64,000 bases of DNA, taken from the NCBI GenBank assembly GCA_011959805.1, contig BLMC01000010.1, positions 1 through 64,000 on the forward strand, written 5' to 3'. The translations under genes and the position numbers were made by a program. The notes beneath the pieces are model-generated. The model made no database searches. It was given only the letters and a program-made list of their open reading frames with translations, and was not told where the DNA came from. Shown here piece by piece: positions 22,688-31,449 of this stretch. Source of the DNA: Lachnospiraceae bacterium. GTDB lineage: Bacteria; Bacillota; Clostridia; Lachnospirales; Lachnospiraceae. Positions within the stretch are counted from its first letter, which is position 1, and each line of letters starts with the position of its first letter.

Positions 22688-24010
22688 ATGGAAACAAATA
22701 TTTCCTTTCAGAAATATCAGGCAGTGGTAAACAAAAGTTTCTTTAAGAAGCTTGGCAAAGTGGAAAATGTGGTGGGACTTACGATTGAGTCTTCTGGACC
22801 AGATGCAAAACTTGGAGATATGTGTAAGATTTATACAGATTCTGAAAAGGAGCATGGTATTCTGGCGGAGGTCGTTGGTTTTAAAGATAAGAAGACACTT
22901 CTTATGCCCTATGAAGATACAGAAGGAATTGGTCTGGGTTGTATTGTTGAAAATATGAACTATCCGCTAAGTGTATCAGTAGGAGAAAGTCTTTTGGGAA
23001 AGACGCTAGACGGATTGGGCAGATGCATCGATGGTTTTGTGCCAGAACCAACTACGGTTAAGCGTTATCCGTTAGAAGCAACACCACCAGATCCTATGAG
23101 TAGAACGATTATCAGTGAGGTGCTGCCACTTGGTGTAAAGGCAGTAGACGGATTAATTACTGTAGGAAAAGGACAACGTATTGGAATTTTTGCGGGTTCT
23201 GGTGTAGGAAAGTCTACTTTAATGGGGATGTTTGCACGCAATACAAAAGCCGATATCAATGTGATTGCTCTGATTGGAGAGCGTGGACGTGAGGTAAGAG
23301 AGTTTATAGAACGTGATCTTGGGGAAGAGGGTATGCGTCGCTCTATTGTGGTTGTAGCGACTTCCGATAGACCAGCGCTAGAACGAAATAAAGCAGCAAA
23401 AACGGCAACTGCTATTGCAGAGTATTTCCGCGATCAGGGAAAAGATGTTCTGTTAATGATGGATTCTCTCACGCGATTTTCAATGGCACAACGAGAAATT
23501 GGGTTGGCGACAGGGGAACCTCCTGTGACAAGGGGATATCCGCCTAGTGTATATTCTGAGATGCCAAAACTTCTCGAACGTGCGGGTTGTTCTGAGAATG
23601 GATCAATCACAGGATTGTATACTGTTTTGGTAGAAGGTGAAGATTTTAACGAACCGATTACAGATACAGCAAGAAGTATTTTGGATGGACACATTATGCT
23701 GACTAGAAAACTTGCAAACAGAAATCATTATCCGGCAATTGATGTGTTGCAGAGCATTTCAAGATGTATGTCGATGATTGCATCTGGCGGGCATAAGGCC
23801 GCCGCTGGAAAATTAAAGAATATTATGGCTACCTATAATGAGGCAGAGGATTTGATTAATATCGGTGCCTACAAAAGAGGAAGTAATCCAAACATTGATA
23901 GAGCGATTAGTAAGATTGATGAAGTGAATGAATATTTGTTGCAGTCGACAGAGGATAAATTTAGTTTTGAGGAGACGGTAGAGCAACTAGAAACAATGTT
24001 TCAGCAGTAA
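22688..24010 (+). CDS. fliI: flagellum-specific ATPase FliI
   Basis: 440 aa, hexameric export ATPase of the flagellar type III system. Walker A GIFAGSGVGKSTLMG (about 165-179), ALIGERGREVREFIERDLG, Walker B VLLMMDSLTRFSMAQREIGLATGEPP, GSITGLYTVLVEGEDFNEP and a C-terminal regulatory helix bundle. AAAAGGGGAT before ATG 22688; 13 bp from fliH. Confidence 0.97.
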   Translation: METNISFQKYQAVVNKSFFKKLGKVENVVGLTIESSGPDAKLGDMCKIYTDSEKEHGILAEVVGFKDKKTLLMPYEDTEGIGLGCIVENMNYPLSVSVGESLLGKTLDGLGRCIDGFVPEPTTVKRYPLEATPPDPMSRTIISEVLPLGVKAVDGLITVGKGQRIGIFAGSGVGKSTLMGMFARNTKADINVIALIGERGREVREFIERDLGEEGMRRSIVVVATSDRPALERNKAAKTATAIAEYFRDQGKDVLLMMDSLTRFSMAQREIGLATGEPPVTRGYPPSVYSEMPKLLERAGCSENGSITGLYTVLVEGEDFNEPITDTARSILDGHIMLTRKLANRNHYPAIDVLQSISRCMSMIASGGHKAAAGKLKNIMATYNEAEDLINIGAYKRGSNPNIDRAISKIDEVNEYLLQSTEDKFSFEETVEQLETMFQQ

Positions 24011-24045
24011 GGAACTTTTCAGGAAAGTAAAAGGGTGGTAAGCAA

Positions 24046-24516
24046 ATGGCAGTTTTCCGTTACAAAATGCAAGGGATTCTTGACATTAAGGAAAAACTTG
24101 AAAATAAGGCGAAGCAAGAGTTTGCAGAGGCGAATATGCGACTTGACGCCGAAAAGAAGAAATTGGATGAATTTCACGCAAGAAAAGTTTATTATATGCA
24201 AGAGGGTGTGAGACTCCGCACAGAATTGATCGATGTGAGAAAAATCCGTGAGAATAAAATGGCAGTATTGAAGATGGACGAATATATCGCGGATCAGATG
24301 AAACAAGTAGCCCGCGCAGCTAAAGTGGTTGAAAAGGCAAGAGTAGCACTGCAAGAGCTTATGCAGGAAAGAAAGGCGCATGAAAAACTTAAAGAAAATG
24401 CGTTTGAGGAGTTTATGAAGGAGGAGCTGGCAGCGGAAAGCAAAGAGATTGATCAGTTGACTTCCTATACTTATGGACAGAAATTGATGGAAGAACATAG
24501 TATGAAAAGTTCGTGA
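24046..24516 (+). CDS. fliJ: flagellar export chaperone/coiled-coil protein FliJ
   Basis: 156 aa, nearly all coiled coil (FRYKMQGILDIKEKLENKAKQEFAEANMR... ALQELMQERKAHEKLKENAFEEF), the FliJ pattern. FliJ acts as the central stalk of the export ATPase and escorts chaperones. Position between fliI and a ylxF-type gene matches Bacillus. Start ATG 24046 with GGGTGG upstream. Confidence 0.92.
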   Translation: MAVFRYKMQGILDIKEKLENKAKQEFAEANMRLDAEKKKLDEFHARKVYYMQEGVRLRTELIDVRKIRENKMAVLKMDEYIADQMKQVARAAKVVEKARVALQELMQERKAHEKLKENAFEEFMKEELAAESKEIDQLTSYTYGQKLMEEHSMKSS

Positions 24517-24565
24517 GTTACGAAATTTAGTACGATAAAATCTATGGAAAGGCATGGTTAGCGAT

Positions 24566-25444
24566 ATGGCACGTAAGGACGAAAATTTAAGCCCCGACGC
24601 ACCGGAGATGCAGCTTAAACAGTTAAAACAGAGTCAGAAGGCGTTTAGACAGGAGCAGAAAAATCAGAAAAAAGAAGCTAAGAAGCGCGCAAAGGAGCTG
24701 GAAGATCAGGAGAGGGAATTAGATGAGCAGATAGACGGTACAAATGCTTCCGTAGTGGTGGTCACGATCTTTATCATCTTGATATGGCTGGGAATTCTGT
24801 GTTTATTGGTAAAAATGGATGTCGGCGGATTTGGTTCCAATGTGCTGACACCAATGCTCAAAGATATACCAGTCATCAATAAAATCCTTCCAACAGAAAA
24901 TGGAACAGAGTCGACAAAAGATAAGTCCTACAACGGATACAGCAGTATAAAAGAGGCAGTTGATCAGCTTGCAGAACAGGAGAAGAAACTAGAGCAATTG
25001 CAGAGCACAAACGCAGCATATTCTGAACAGATAGAAGCATTAAAAGCAGAAGTGCAGCGATTAAAAACCTTTGAGGACAATCAGGTAAAGTTCCAGCAGA
25101 TTAAAGAACAGTTCTATGAAGAAGTAGTCTATGCAGAGAATGGACCGGGTGCAGAGGCATATCGCGAATATTATGAGGAAATGGATCCTACAACGGCAGA
25201 GGCATTGTATAAGCAAGTAATCCAAGAACAGGCAGTGAGCGGCAAAATGAAGGATTATGTAGCGACTTACAGCAATATGGATGCGGCAAAAGCGGCGAGC
25301 ATTCTCGGGGCTATGACAGATAATTTGGATTTGGCAGCAGATATTCTCTCAAATCTTCCAGCGTCGACAAGAGGCAGTATTATGGGTGAGATGGACCCCG
25401 CTGTAGCGGCAAGGATTACCAAGATAATGAATCCGGGCAGTTGA
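24566..25444 (+). CDS. YlxF/MotE-like flagellar protein (MgtE N-terminal-like domain)
   Basis: 292 aa. A charged, Lys/Glu/Gln-rich N-terminus (LKQSQKAFRQEQKNQKKEAKKRAKELEDQE), one membrane segment near residue 60-85 (VVVVTIFIILIWLGILCLLV), a coiled coil (about 130-170), and a C-terminal alpha-helical domain with MDAAKAASILGAMTDNLDLAADILSNLPASTRGSIMGEMDP, the MgtE-N-like repeat found in YlxF/MotE. This matches its place between fliJ and fliK in Bacillus; MotE chaperones MotC in rhizobia, but the Firmicutes role is unproven. ATG 24566 is preferred over 24554, which is only 1 nt from GGAAAGG. Confidence 0.85.
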   Translation: MARKDENLSPDAPEMQLKQLKQSQKAFRQEQKNQKKEAKKRAKELEDQERELDEQIDGTNASVVVVTIFIILIWLGILCLLVKMDVGGFGSNVLTPMLKDIPVINKILPTENGTESTKDKSYNGYSSIKEAVDQLAEQEKKLEQLQSTNAAYSEQIEALKAEVQRLKTFEDNQVKFQQIKEQFYEEVVYAENGPGAEAYREYYEEMDPTTAEALYKQVIQEQAVSGKMKDYVATYSNMDAAKAASILGAMTDNLDLAADILSNLPASTRGSIMGEMDPAVAARITKIMNPGS

Positions 25445-25455
25445 GAAACAATTGC

Positions 25456-25482
25456 TAAAGTTTTCTGACAATTTGCCGATAT
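25456..25482 (+). promoter_or_regulatory. sigma-D (FliA) promoter upstream of fliK
   Basis: TAAA (25456-25459), exactly 15 bp, GCCGATAT (25475-25482) is a perfect match to the sigma-28/sigma-D consensus TAAA-N15-GCCGATAT. It lies in the largest gap of the early flagellar cluster and would start transcription near 25490, giving fliK and the hook genes a FliA-dependent promoter. Confidence 0.85.
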
Positions 25483-25509
25483 ATGTTATGTGATTATGTA
25501 AGCTGTACA

Positions 25510-25650
25510 TCATGGGATACAAAATGTGTTATATAATTTGTAATAGTTTAGCCATGCAGAATTTGGTAACTTATGAATAGCATAGCTGAACTTTTACTAT
25601 AATTTCTATAGAAATAGCATATTTTGTATCCCGTGAGATGGGATACAAAA
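25510..25650 (+). other. fliK leader with two mutually exclusive stems
   Basis: GGGATACAAAA occurs at 25514-25524 and again at 25640-25650; the complementary TTTTGTATCCC lies between at 25622-25632. The middle arm can pair with the upstream copy (extending to about 20 bp with wobbles, 25510-25529 with 25617-25636) or with the downstream copy (11 bp, 7-nt loop). No T run follows. It lies in the transcript expected from the sigma-D promoter at 25456, 30-40 nt ahead of the fliK start. Confidence 0.6.
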
Positions 25651-25688
25651 CACAGAGATAATGTCAGAAAGCGAAAGGAGGAATGAGG

Positions 25689-27245
25689 ATGACGGATACA
25701 ACCTTTAAAAACGCGATGTTTGGTGTCAATCCAGCGTTGAGTGCAGCAGCGAACAAGCAAAAATCAGCGCAGAATGCGGCAAAAAACGCACAAGATTTTG
25801 GCGCAGTGCTTGACAAGACAACACAAAAGATTGAAAAAACAGATCAGACAAAGCAATCTGCTACGGATAATACCAAAAATCAGACAAAACAATCTGAAAA
25901 GACAGCTTCTGCTGCAAGGGAGAAGGAAACGTCACAGAACACTGCGTCAGTGAAGGAAACAGCATCGGAGACAAAGGAAACAGCAAGCACCGAGAATGCG
26001 AATCAAGTCACAGATGAGATGGAGGAGTCTATTGATAAGCTGACTACTGATGAGATTGCAAAAGCTTTGCAACAGATTATTGCACAACTCCAAGAGCTGC
26101 TCGGAATCACGGACGACGAACTTCTAGGTGGTATGGAAGAGTTAGGATTGCAGCCGTTTGACTTGCTCAATGTCAACAATATGGCACAGCTTGTTGCGTC
26201 TGTCTCAGGAGAAGAGTCAACGATTGGTCTTGTCGCAAATGAAGAACTCTATGCTACACTGCAAAATATTACAGAGATGCTAGAGACACAGGTTAATAAT
26301 CTGCTTGAGAATACAGGTCTTACTAGCGAAGAACTTGAGGCTGTATTGCAGAAATTGCAGGAGCTAGAGAGCCAAAATCTTGACAGTCAACTTCAAAACG
26401 AGATGTGTTCAGAAGAAGCAGTCGAAAGTCTGGAAGGGTTAATGACAGAGGAAAAAACACAGCAGCAGGCTTCGGAAGGACCAATTATTATTCGGGAAGA
26501 CAATACAACATCAGAAGATCAATCTACAAAGCAAAATGATCAACTTTCAGAGAATCAGCAGGAAGATTTGGCTAAGATAGATACAAAGCCGCAGACTCAA
26601 GACACTGGGAGAGAATCCAAGAACAGCGAAAGTGATAAAGATGCGAGGAATTTTGGTCAGAACAATACAACACAAAATTTTCAGAATCAATTAAATGGGC
26701 TAAGTGATTCCGCAGCAGCAGAAGGCGTTGCAAAGTTTACTTCTGAAAGTACAGAAAGTATAATGAGGCAACTTGCAGATATGGTAAAGATTATAAAAAA
26801 TGAAAATCTTACCGAAATGGAATTACAGCTTCATCCAGCAAGCCTTGGAACAGTTAATGTATCACTGACGACAAAAGGCGGTATGGTAACAGCGGAGTTT
26901 ACCACACAGAATGAAGCGGTTAAGGCGGCAATTGAGGCACAGGCATCACAGTTGCGTGCAAATCTGGAAGAACAAGGTGTTAAGATTGAGGCGATTGAAG
27001 TCTCTGTGGAGAGTCACCAGATGGAGCGTGATCTTGACAAGAATGGTCAGGAACAGCAAAGACAGGCACAGGAGCAAGAGACAGAACGTATTCAGGGAAT
27101 GCGCAGAAACAGAAGCAACATCAATCTCAGGGCATTTATGAATGGGGAGGAACTTGAGGGAGAAATGCAAGGAGCTGACGATGCAACAAGGATTGCGATG
27201 GAAATTATGGCCGCAAATGGAAACACAATGGATTTATTAGTGTAA
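25689..27245 (+). CDS. fliK: flagellar hook-length control protein FliK
   Basis: 518 aa. Low-complexity N-terminal and middle parts (Gln/Thr/Ser/Glu-rich with DNTKNQTKQSEKT) act as the molecular ruler, while residues about 365-445 form the Flg_hook domain: MELQLHPASLGTVNVSLTTKGGMVTAEFTT and EEQGVKIEAIEVSVE. FliK is exported, measures hook length and switches FlhB specificity. ATG 25689 lies 7 nt after AGGAGG (25676-25681); an ATG at 25683 is too close. Transcribed probably from the sigma-D promoter at 25456. Confidence 0.92.
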   Translation: MTDTTFKNAMFGVNPALSAAANKQKSAQNAAKNAQDFGAVLDKTTQKIEKTDQTKQSATDNTKNQTKQSEKTASAAREKETSQNTASVKETASETKETASTENANQVTDEMEESIDKLTTDEIAKALQQIIAQLQELLGITDDELLGGMEELGLQPFDLLNVNNMAQLVASVSGEESTIGLVANEELYATLQNITEMLETQVNNLLENTGLTSEELEAVLQKLQELESQNLDSQLQNEMCSEEAVESLEGLMTEEKTQQQASEGPIIIREDNTTSEDQSTKQNDQLSENQQEDLAKIDTKPQTQDTGRESKNSESDKDARNFGQNNTTQNFQNQLNGLSDSAAAEGVAKFTSESTESIMRQLADMVKIIKNENLTEMELQLHPASLGTVNVSLTTKGGMVTAEFTTQNEAVKAAIEAQASQLRANLEEQGVKIEAIEVSVESHQMERDLDKNGQEQQRQAQEQETERIQGMRRNRSNINLRAFMNGEELEGEMQGADDATRIAMEIMAANGNTMDLLV

Positions 27246-27260
27246 AAGAGAGGTGGATAT

Positions 27261-28385
27261 ATGGGAAGTTTAGTGGCGCCGTTTGATGAGAAAGGCAATT
27301 TACAGACACATACCACATCTGGGGATTCCCTTAAGAAGAACGAAAAGAACAAGAATGCAGTAGACAGCGATATGTTCTTGACACTTTTGGTGGCAGAGAT
27401 GCAGAATCAGGACCCATTAGAGCCAACAAGCAATACAGAGTGGGTTTCACAGTATGCAACATTCACACAGGTTCAAAAGATGAGTGAGATGGCAGAGGCA
27501 GTTGACGTACTCAGAGCAAATGAGTTGATTGGTAAAGAAGTAATTGTGAAGACAACAAGCACAGATACCGGAGAAGTCAATTATAAACAGGGTATTGTTG
27601 ATTTTGTTGAGATTGAGAATGGTAAGCCATTGCTTGTAATTGACAATGCGAAGTATTCCATTAGTGATTTGGATACTGTTGTGAGCACAGAATACTCGCA
27701 GGCATATGGAAAGTATAGTACCTTTAAGGGAATGATAGACAGTTTGCCAGATGTAGCTTTTGCAGATAAATCTTATCAAAATGTAATTCAGGGTGCATTT
27801 GATTTCTATAACTCTATGAATGAGTACGAAAAGAACTATATGGCATTCTATGGTGCAGATCAGATGGAGAAATTTACCCAGTGGAAGCTTGAACTTGAAA
27901 ATTTGGGAGTAGAATTTAAGGACAGTTCGGAAGAAGAAGAGACAAAGACTTCTCTTGATGATATTCTGGAAAGTTTTAATACCAAGATGAATGCGATTAT
28001 TGATAAACTAAATCTATTGTCAAACAATACAAGCTCAGGGAGCACTGACAAGACAGATCAGGATTCTGCAGATAAGACCGAAGATACTGATAAGACAGAT
28101 GGTACTGACAAAACCGAAGATACTGATAAGACAGATGGTACTGATAAAACAGATGATTCTGACAATACAAATACAGATGGTTCTGACGGTACTGATAGTG
28201 CTGACAATACAGGAAATACAAATGGTTCTGACGGCACCAATAATACTGACAGTACAAACAATGCGAATGGTACAAACAATTCTGACGGCACAAACAATGC
28301 AAATGGTACAAATAGTTCCGATAATACAGGCGGATCTGACAATGCAAATGATGCTGATAATGCAGATGCAACACAGACAGCATAG
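27261..28385 (+). CDS. flgD: flagellar hook-capping protein FlgD with a long disordered tail
   Basis: 374 aa. Residues ~35-70 hold the FlgD signature DMFLTLLVAEMQNQDPLEPTSNTEWVSQYATFTQVQKM, followed by a TELIGKEVIV-like beta domain (ANELIGKEVIVKT). About residue 260 onward the protein is a 110-residue tail composed almost only of Thr, Asp, Asn, Lys, Gly and Ser in short degenerate repeats (DKTDGTDKTED, NNANGTNNSDGT). Normal FlgD is 140-270 aa, so the tail is an addition. RBS GAGAGGTGG before ATG 27261. It caps the growing hook and is exported. Confidence 0.9.
   Translation: MGSLVAPFDEKGNLQTHTTSGDSLKKNEKNKNAVDSDMFLTLLVAEMQNQDPLEPTSNTEWVSQYATFTQVQKMSEMAEAVDVLRANELIGKEVIVKTTSTDTGEVNYKQGIVDFVEIENGKPLLVIDNAKYSISDLDTVVSTEYSQAYGKYSTFKGMIDSLPDVAFADKSYQNVIQGAFDFYNSMNEYEKNYMAFYGADQMEKFTQWKLELENLGVEFKDSSEEEETKTSLDDILESFNTKMNAIIDKLNLLSNNTSSGSTDKTDQDSADKTEDTDKTDGTDKTEDTDKTDGTDKTDDSDNTNTDGSDGTDSADNTGNTNGSDGTNNTDSTNNANGTNNSDGTNNANGTNSSDNTGGSDNANDADNADATQTA
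28027..28380 (+). repeat. degenerate tandem repeat encoding the FlgD tail
   Basis: Repeats such as GATACTGATAAGACAGATGG recur with small changes across 28080-28150, then a related AAC/GGT-rich series to 28380. The repeats keep the reading frame; both strands are open over much of it, which yields long but meaningless antisense frames. Confidence 0.8.
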
Positions 28386-28426
28386 TTTGGCAAAATGAAA
28401 GGCTTTATGGTAAGGGGGAATGCAGC

Positions 28427-28834
28427 ATGAATATTAACAACAGTCAGTTCCTTTCCATTGAACAGCTACAGGATCAATACCTAAAACAGCAGAAAGTCAA
28501 TTCAGGAAATAAGTTGTCTCAGGGCATGAGCTTTGAAGAAATCCTGCAGAAACAACAGGTACAAGAGACACAGGCGAAAGAGGCTGTAAAGTTTTCAAAA
28601 CATGCGGCAAATAGACTGAGCGACAGGAAGATTGAACTAACTGACAAACAACTGGAAAGGTTAAATGACGGGACGAAAAAGGCAGGCCAGAAAGGGATCA
28701 GAGATTCTTTGGTACTCGTAGATCAGCTTGCATTTATCGTAAACACAAAGAGCAATACAGTTATTACAGCGATGGATCAGACAGAAGCAGACGAAAATAT
28801 TTATACGAATATTGACGGCGCCGTAATTATCTAA
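28427..28834 (+). CDS. flagellar operon protein, TIGR02530 type
   Basis: 135 aa soluble protein. The conserved core AVKFSKHAANRLSDRKIELTDKQLERLNDGTKKAGQKGIRDSLVLVDQLAFIVNTKSNTVITAMD is the hallmark of the small flagellar operon protein that lies between flgD and flgE in many Clostridia and other Firmicutes. Role unproven; exported hook factor or assembly aid are suggestions. GGGGGAATGCAGC precedes ATG 28427. Confidence 0.88.
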   Translation: MNINNSQFLSIEQLQDQYLKQQKVNSGNKLSQGMSFEEILQKQQVQETQAKEAVKFSKHAANRLSDRKIELTDKQLERLNDGTKKAGQKGIRDSLVLVDQLAFIVNTKSNTVITAMDQTEADENIYTNIDGAVII

Positions 28835-28943
28835 ATACAGGATGTAGAGACAATAGCCGGACCTTTTAAGGAGGCTTACTCCCTCGGAATGACGGATGAG
28901 GGTAGAAATCTACGACAAATATGATTTAGGAGGTCACTTAATT

Positions 28944-31001
28944 ATGATGAGAGCACTTTATTCTGGTGTATCTGGTCTTAGGACACATCAGACAAGAATG
29001 GACGTTATCGGTAACAACATTGCGAATGTAAACACAACTGCATTCAAAGCAAAACAGATGAATTTCTCTGATATGCTTTATCAGACAACTCAGGCTGCAA
29101 CTGGGGCAAATTCAGCAAATGGAACAGGTGGTACGAACCCTAGACAGATTGGTCTTGGTGTAAAGGCAGCAGCGATCAATACAACCATCACACAGGAAGG
29201 TGCAAACCAATCAACAGGAAATCCATTTGATCTAAAGCTTACAGGAGAGGCATTCTTCGTTGTAAGTGACGGTACAAGTACATTCTATACAAGAGATGGT
29301 TCTTTTGATGTGGATGATGCTGGAAACCTTTGTATGGCAAGTACAGGATATATTGTGCAGGGCTGGGGTGTTGACTCCAACGGCGATATCGTACAAGGTA
29401 GTGTCGGTGGGATTAATGTAACAGCACAGGATACCTTTGGAGCTGCGGCAACTACATTGGGCAGAATTACAGGTATTATTGATAGCAATGACAGTGAATT
29501 GGAGAACAAAACTGGTAAGCAGGTAACAGTTGACCTGTATGATAAAGCAGGATATGCATATAATATGAAGTTTGGTATTTTACCGACAAAGAGTGTGACA
29601 AATGGTACAAGGGATATTACAAATCGAGAGAAAGAATATGGATTAAGCGATACAATCTATAAGGTGGATACATCTAAGCTGACATTCAAATATACAGTGA
29701 ATGGCGAGACAAGAATTCTTTCTGATTCGGCAAGCCCTGAATTAATGGAAGATTTGAAAGCGGCGATATGGAAACATGTTTCTGGTGATACATCGAGTTC
29801 AGTTGCATATGGAATTAGCAACGTTGGTAATGGGCATGTTCTTGGAACGAAAGACAGTGCAGTGACAGTCAGTTTAGGGGCATTTATTCAAAATACAAAA
29901 TATAATGGAACAACACTGGCAGACAGTGCTTTAAGAAATGTAGGATTGCTCACAGTGGAATTTTCTGGTGACATTGGATTTACAAAGACGAAGCCAACCT
30001 ATCCACTCAGCGACAATGTAGTTGTCAGCAAGATATCCGAGGAGGCTGTCAACTATATTTATGATACGACAACGGCGACAAATGGGGCGTTTTCAAGCTG
30101 TACTGTTAAGACTAGTCTTGGTACAGGTACCGTATCTGTAACTTCATTACAACAAACCTATTTGGATGATGATGGTAATTCACAGACAGACTATACCTTT
30201 AAAGTTGGTACTACTGAAATTACAGGTGGGGCAAATAACGCGCCAATTCCAAGCAGTCTATATAATGATATTAACAGATTGTTGGCATTAGGAAAAGAGA
30301 GTGACATCACAAATACGTACACCACACAGGAAGCAAAAGAGACGGAGACTATTGAGAAAGGTAGCTTTAAGATTACTCTGTTAGGAATGACTGATGCGAC
30401 AGGGGCAGAGGTCAATATAGATACGCTTACTAATAATGGAACAACGTCATGGGATGTTTTCTATAATACAAGTGATGGTCAGTTTAGATATGTTGGGCAG
30501 GAAGGCAATGATTCTTTTAGTGTAAATTTAAGTATGCTTGGCGATAATTTTGATAATATTGATATTGACATGTCAGGAACTACCAATGGCAACAATGGTA
30601 ACAAGTCCTCTGTTACTGGCAAGAAGTTAGACGGACGTAAGATTGGAACAAGATCGGGCGTTTCTATTGGAACAGATGGTATTGTTACAGCGTTGTATAG
30701 TAATGGTATGTCCAGAAAAATTGGTCAGATTTGTGTGGCTACCTTCCCCAATGCTATGGGTCTTGAAAATTCTGGTGATAACCTTTACCAAGTAACAGCA
30801 GGTTCTGGAGATGCTTCTATTGTCGATATCAAGGCAAGCGGTACAGGAGTTATGACCAGCGGTGTACTGGAAATGTCCAATGTAGACCTTTCACAGCAGT
30901 TTACAGATATGATTACAACACAGAGAGGTTTCCAGGCAAATAGCCGTATTATCACTACTTCCGATACATTACTTGAGGAACTTGTAAACCTTAAGAGATA
31001 A
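28944..31001 (+). CDS. flgE: flagellar hook protein FlgE, enlarged
   Basis: 685 aa, against 260-430 in most bacteria. Both ends are standard: MMRALYSGVSGLRTHQTRMDVIGNNIANVNTTAFKAKQMNFSDML at the N-terminus and QICVATFPNAMGLENSGDNLYQV...VLEMSNVDLSQQFTDMITTQRGFQANSRIITTSDTLLEELVNLKR at the C-terminus. The extra ~300 residues lie in the middle (about 190-560), the surface-exposed part of hook proteins, and are Thr/Ser/Asn-rich. Start ATG 28944, 10 nt after AGGAGG (28928-28933). A terminator follows at 31025. Confidence 0.96.
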   Translation: MMRALYSGVSGLRTHQTRMDVIGNNIANVNTTAFKAKQMNFSDMLYQTTQAATGANSANGTGGTNPRQIGLGVKAAAINTTITQEGANQSTGNPFDLKLTGEAFFVVSDGTSTFYTRDGSFDVDDAGNLCMASTGYIVQGWGVDSNGDIVQGSVGGINVTAQDTFGAAATTLGRITGIIDSNDSELENKTGKQVTVDLYDKAGYAYNMKFGILPTKSVTNGTRDITNREKEYGLSDTIYKVDTSKLTFKYTVNGETRILSDSASPELMEDLKAAIWKHVSGDTSSSVAYGISNVGNGHVLGTKDSAVTVSLGAFIQNTKYNGTTLADSALRNVGLLTVEFSGDIGFTKTKPTYPLSDNVVVSKISEEAVNYIYDTTTATNGAFSSCTVKTSLGTGTVSVTSLQQTYLDDDGNSQTDYTFKVGTTEITGGANNAPIPSSLYNDINRLLALGKESDITNTYTTQEAKETETIEKGSFKITLLGMTDATGAEVNIDTLTNNGTTSWDVFYNTSDGQFRYVGQEGNDSFSVNLSMLGDNFDNIDIDMSGTTNGNNGNKSSVTGKKLDGRKIGTRSGVSIGTDGIVTALYSNGMSRKIGQICVATFPNAMGLENSGDNLYQVTAGSGDASIVDIKASGTGVMTSGVLEMSNVDLSQQFTDMITTQRGFQANSRIITTSDTLLEELVNLKR

Positions 31002-31024
31002 TAATATGAAATAATACAAATGGG

Positions 31025-31054
31025 CAGGGAAGAACATTTCCCTGTTCATTTTTT
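31025..31054 (+). terminator. intrinsic terminator after flgE
   Basis: CAGGGAA (31025-31031) pairs with TTCCCTG (31038-31044), followed by a T-rich stretch to 31054. It breaks the flagellar cluster between hook and motor genes. Confidence 0.75.
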
Positions 31055-31313
31055 GCCGGCAACAGTTGAATCATGAAAAATTGAATCTATAAAATGCTGT
31101 TGATTTTGTGTATTGGATTTTATAGGATGGACGTTAGGCATGAAATAAGTTGTTGAAAAGAGTTTGAATGAATTGTCAGATTGTACCAAACAACAATTTA
31201 TGAGTGGGTATAGTTGAACTATTATTCCTTGTCACACTTGTATCATGCAGTAAGTGCATGGTGTCGAAGTCAGCGCCAAAATGCCAGCTTTGTAGCGTTT
31301 TGTGTGGATCAAT

Positions 31314-31378
31314 GGTTATAATTCGTATTAATCATCTGAAAGGAATACGAACTTGGGCCGTGGGTGTGAATTATAACC
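31314..31378. repeat. 11-bp inverted repeat with an inner stem
   Basis: GGTTATAATTC (31314-31324) and GAATTATAACC (31368-31378) are perfect complements; inside, CGTATT (31324-31329) pairs with AATACG (31344-31349). The region lies upstream of the promoter at 31440, so if transcribed it belongs to another transcript, or it is a protein-binding site. Confidence 0.5.
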
Positions 31379-31416
31379 AACTGTTATGTTTCCAAATGTT
31401 TTTTATTCGGTTTGTC

Positions 31417-31445
31417 TTTTCATTGTTCAGGATATGTGATATACT
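31417..31445 (+). promoter_or_regulatory. extended -10 promoter before the glycosyltransferase leader
   Basis: TGATATACT (31437-31445) is an extended -10 element (TG-N-TATACT). At 17 bp upstream is a weak -35 TTTTCA (31417-31422). The predicted start near 31452 coincides with the first hairpin of the structured leader. Confidence 0.55.
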
Positions 31446-31449
31446 AATT

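Noticed and set aside
28058-28393. Long antisense frames opposite the flgD tail, with alternating Leu/Val/Ser or Tyr/Cys/His repeats
   Set aside because: They are mirror images of the DNA repeat in the flgD tail and have no ribosome binding site.
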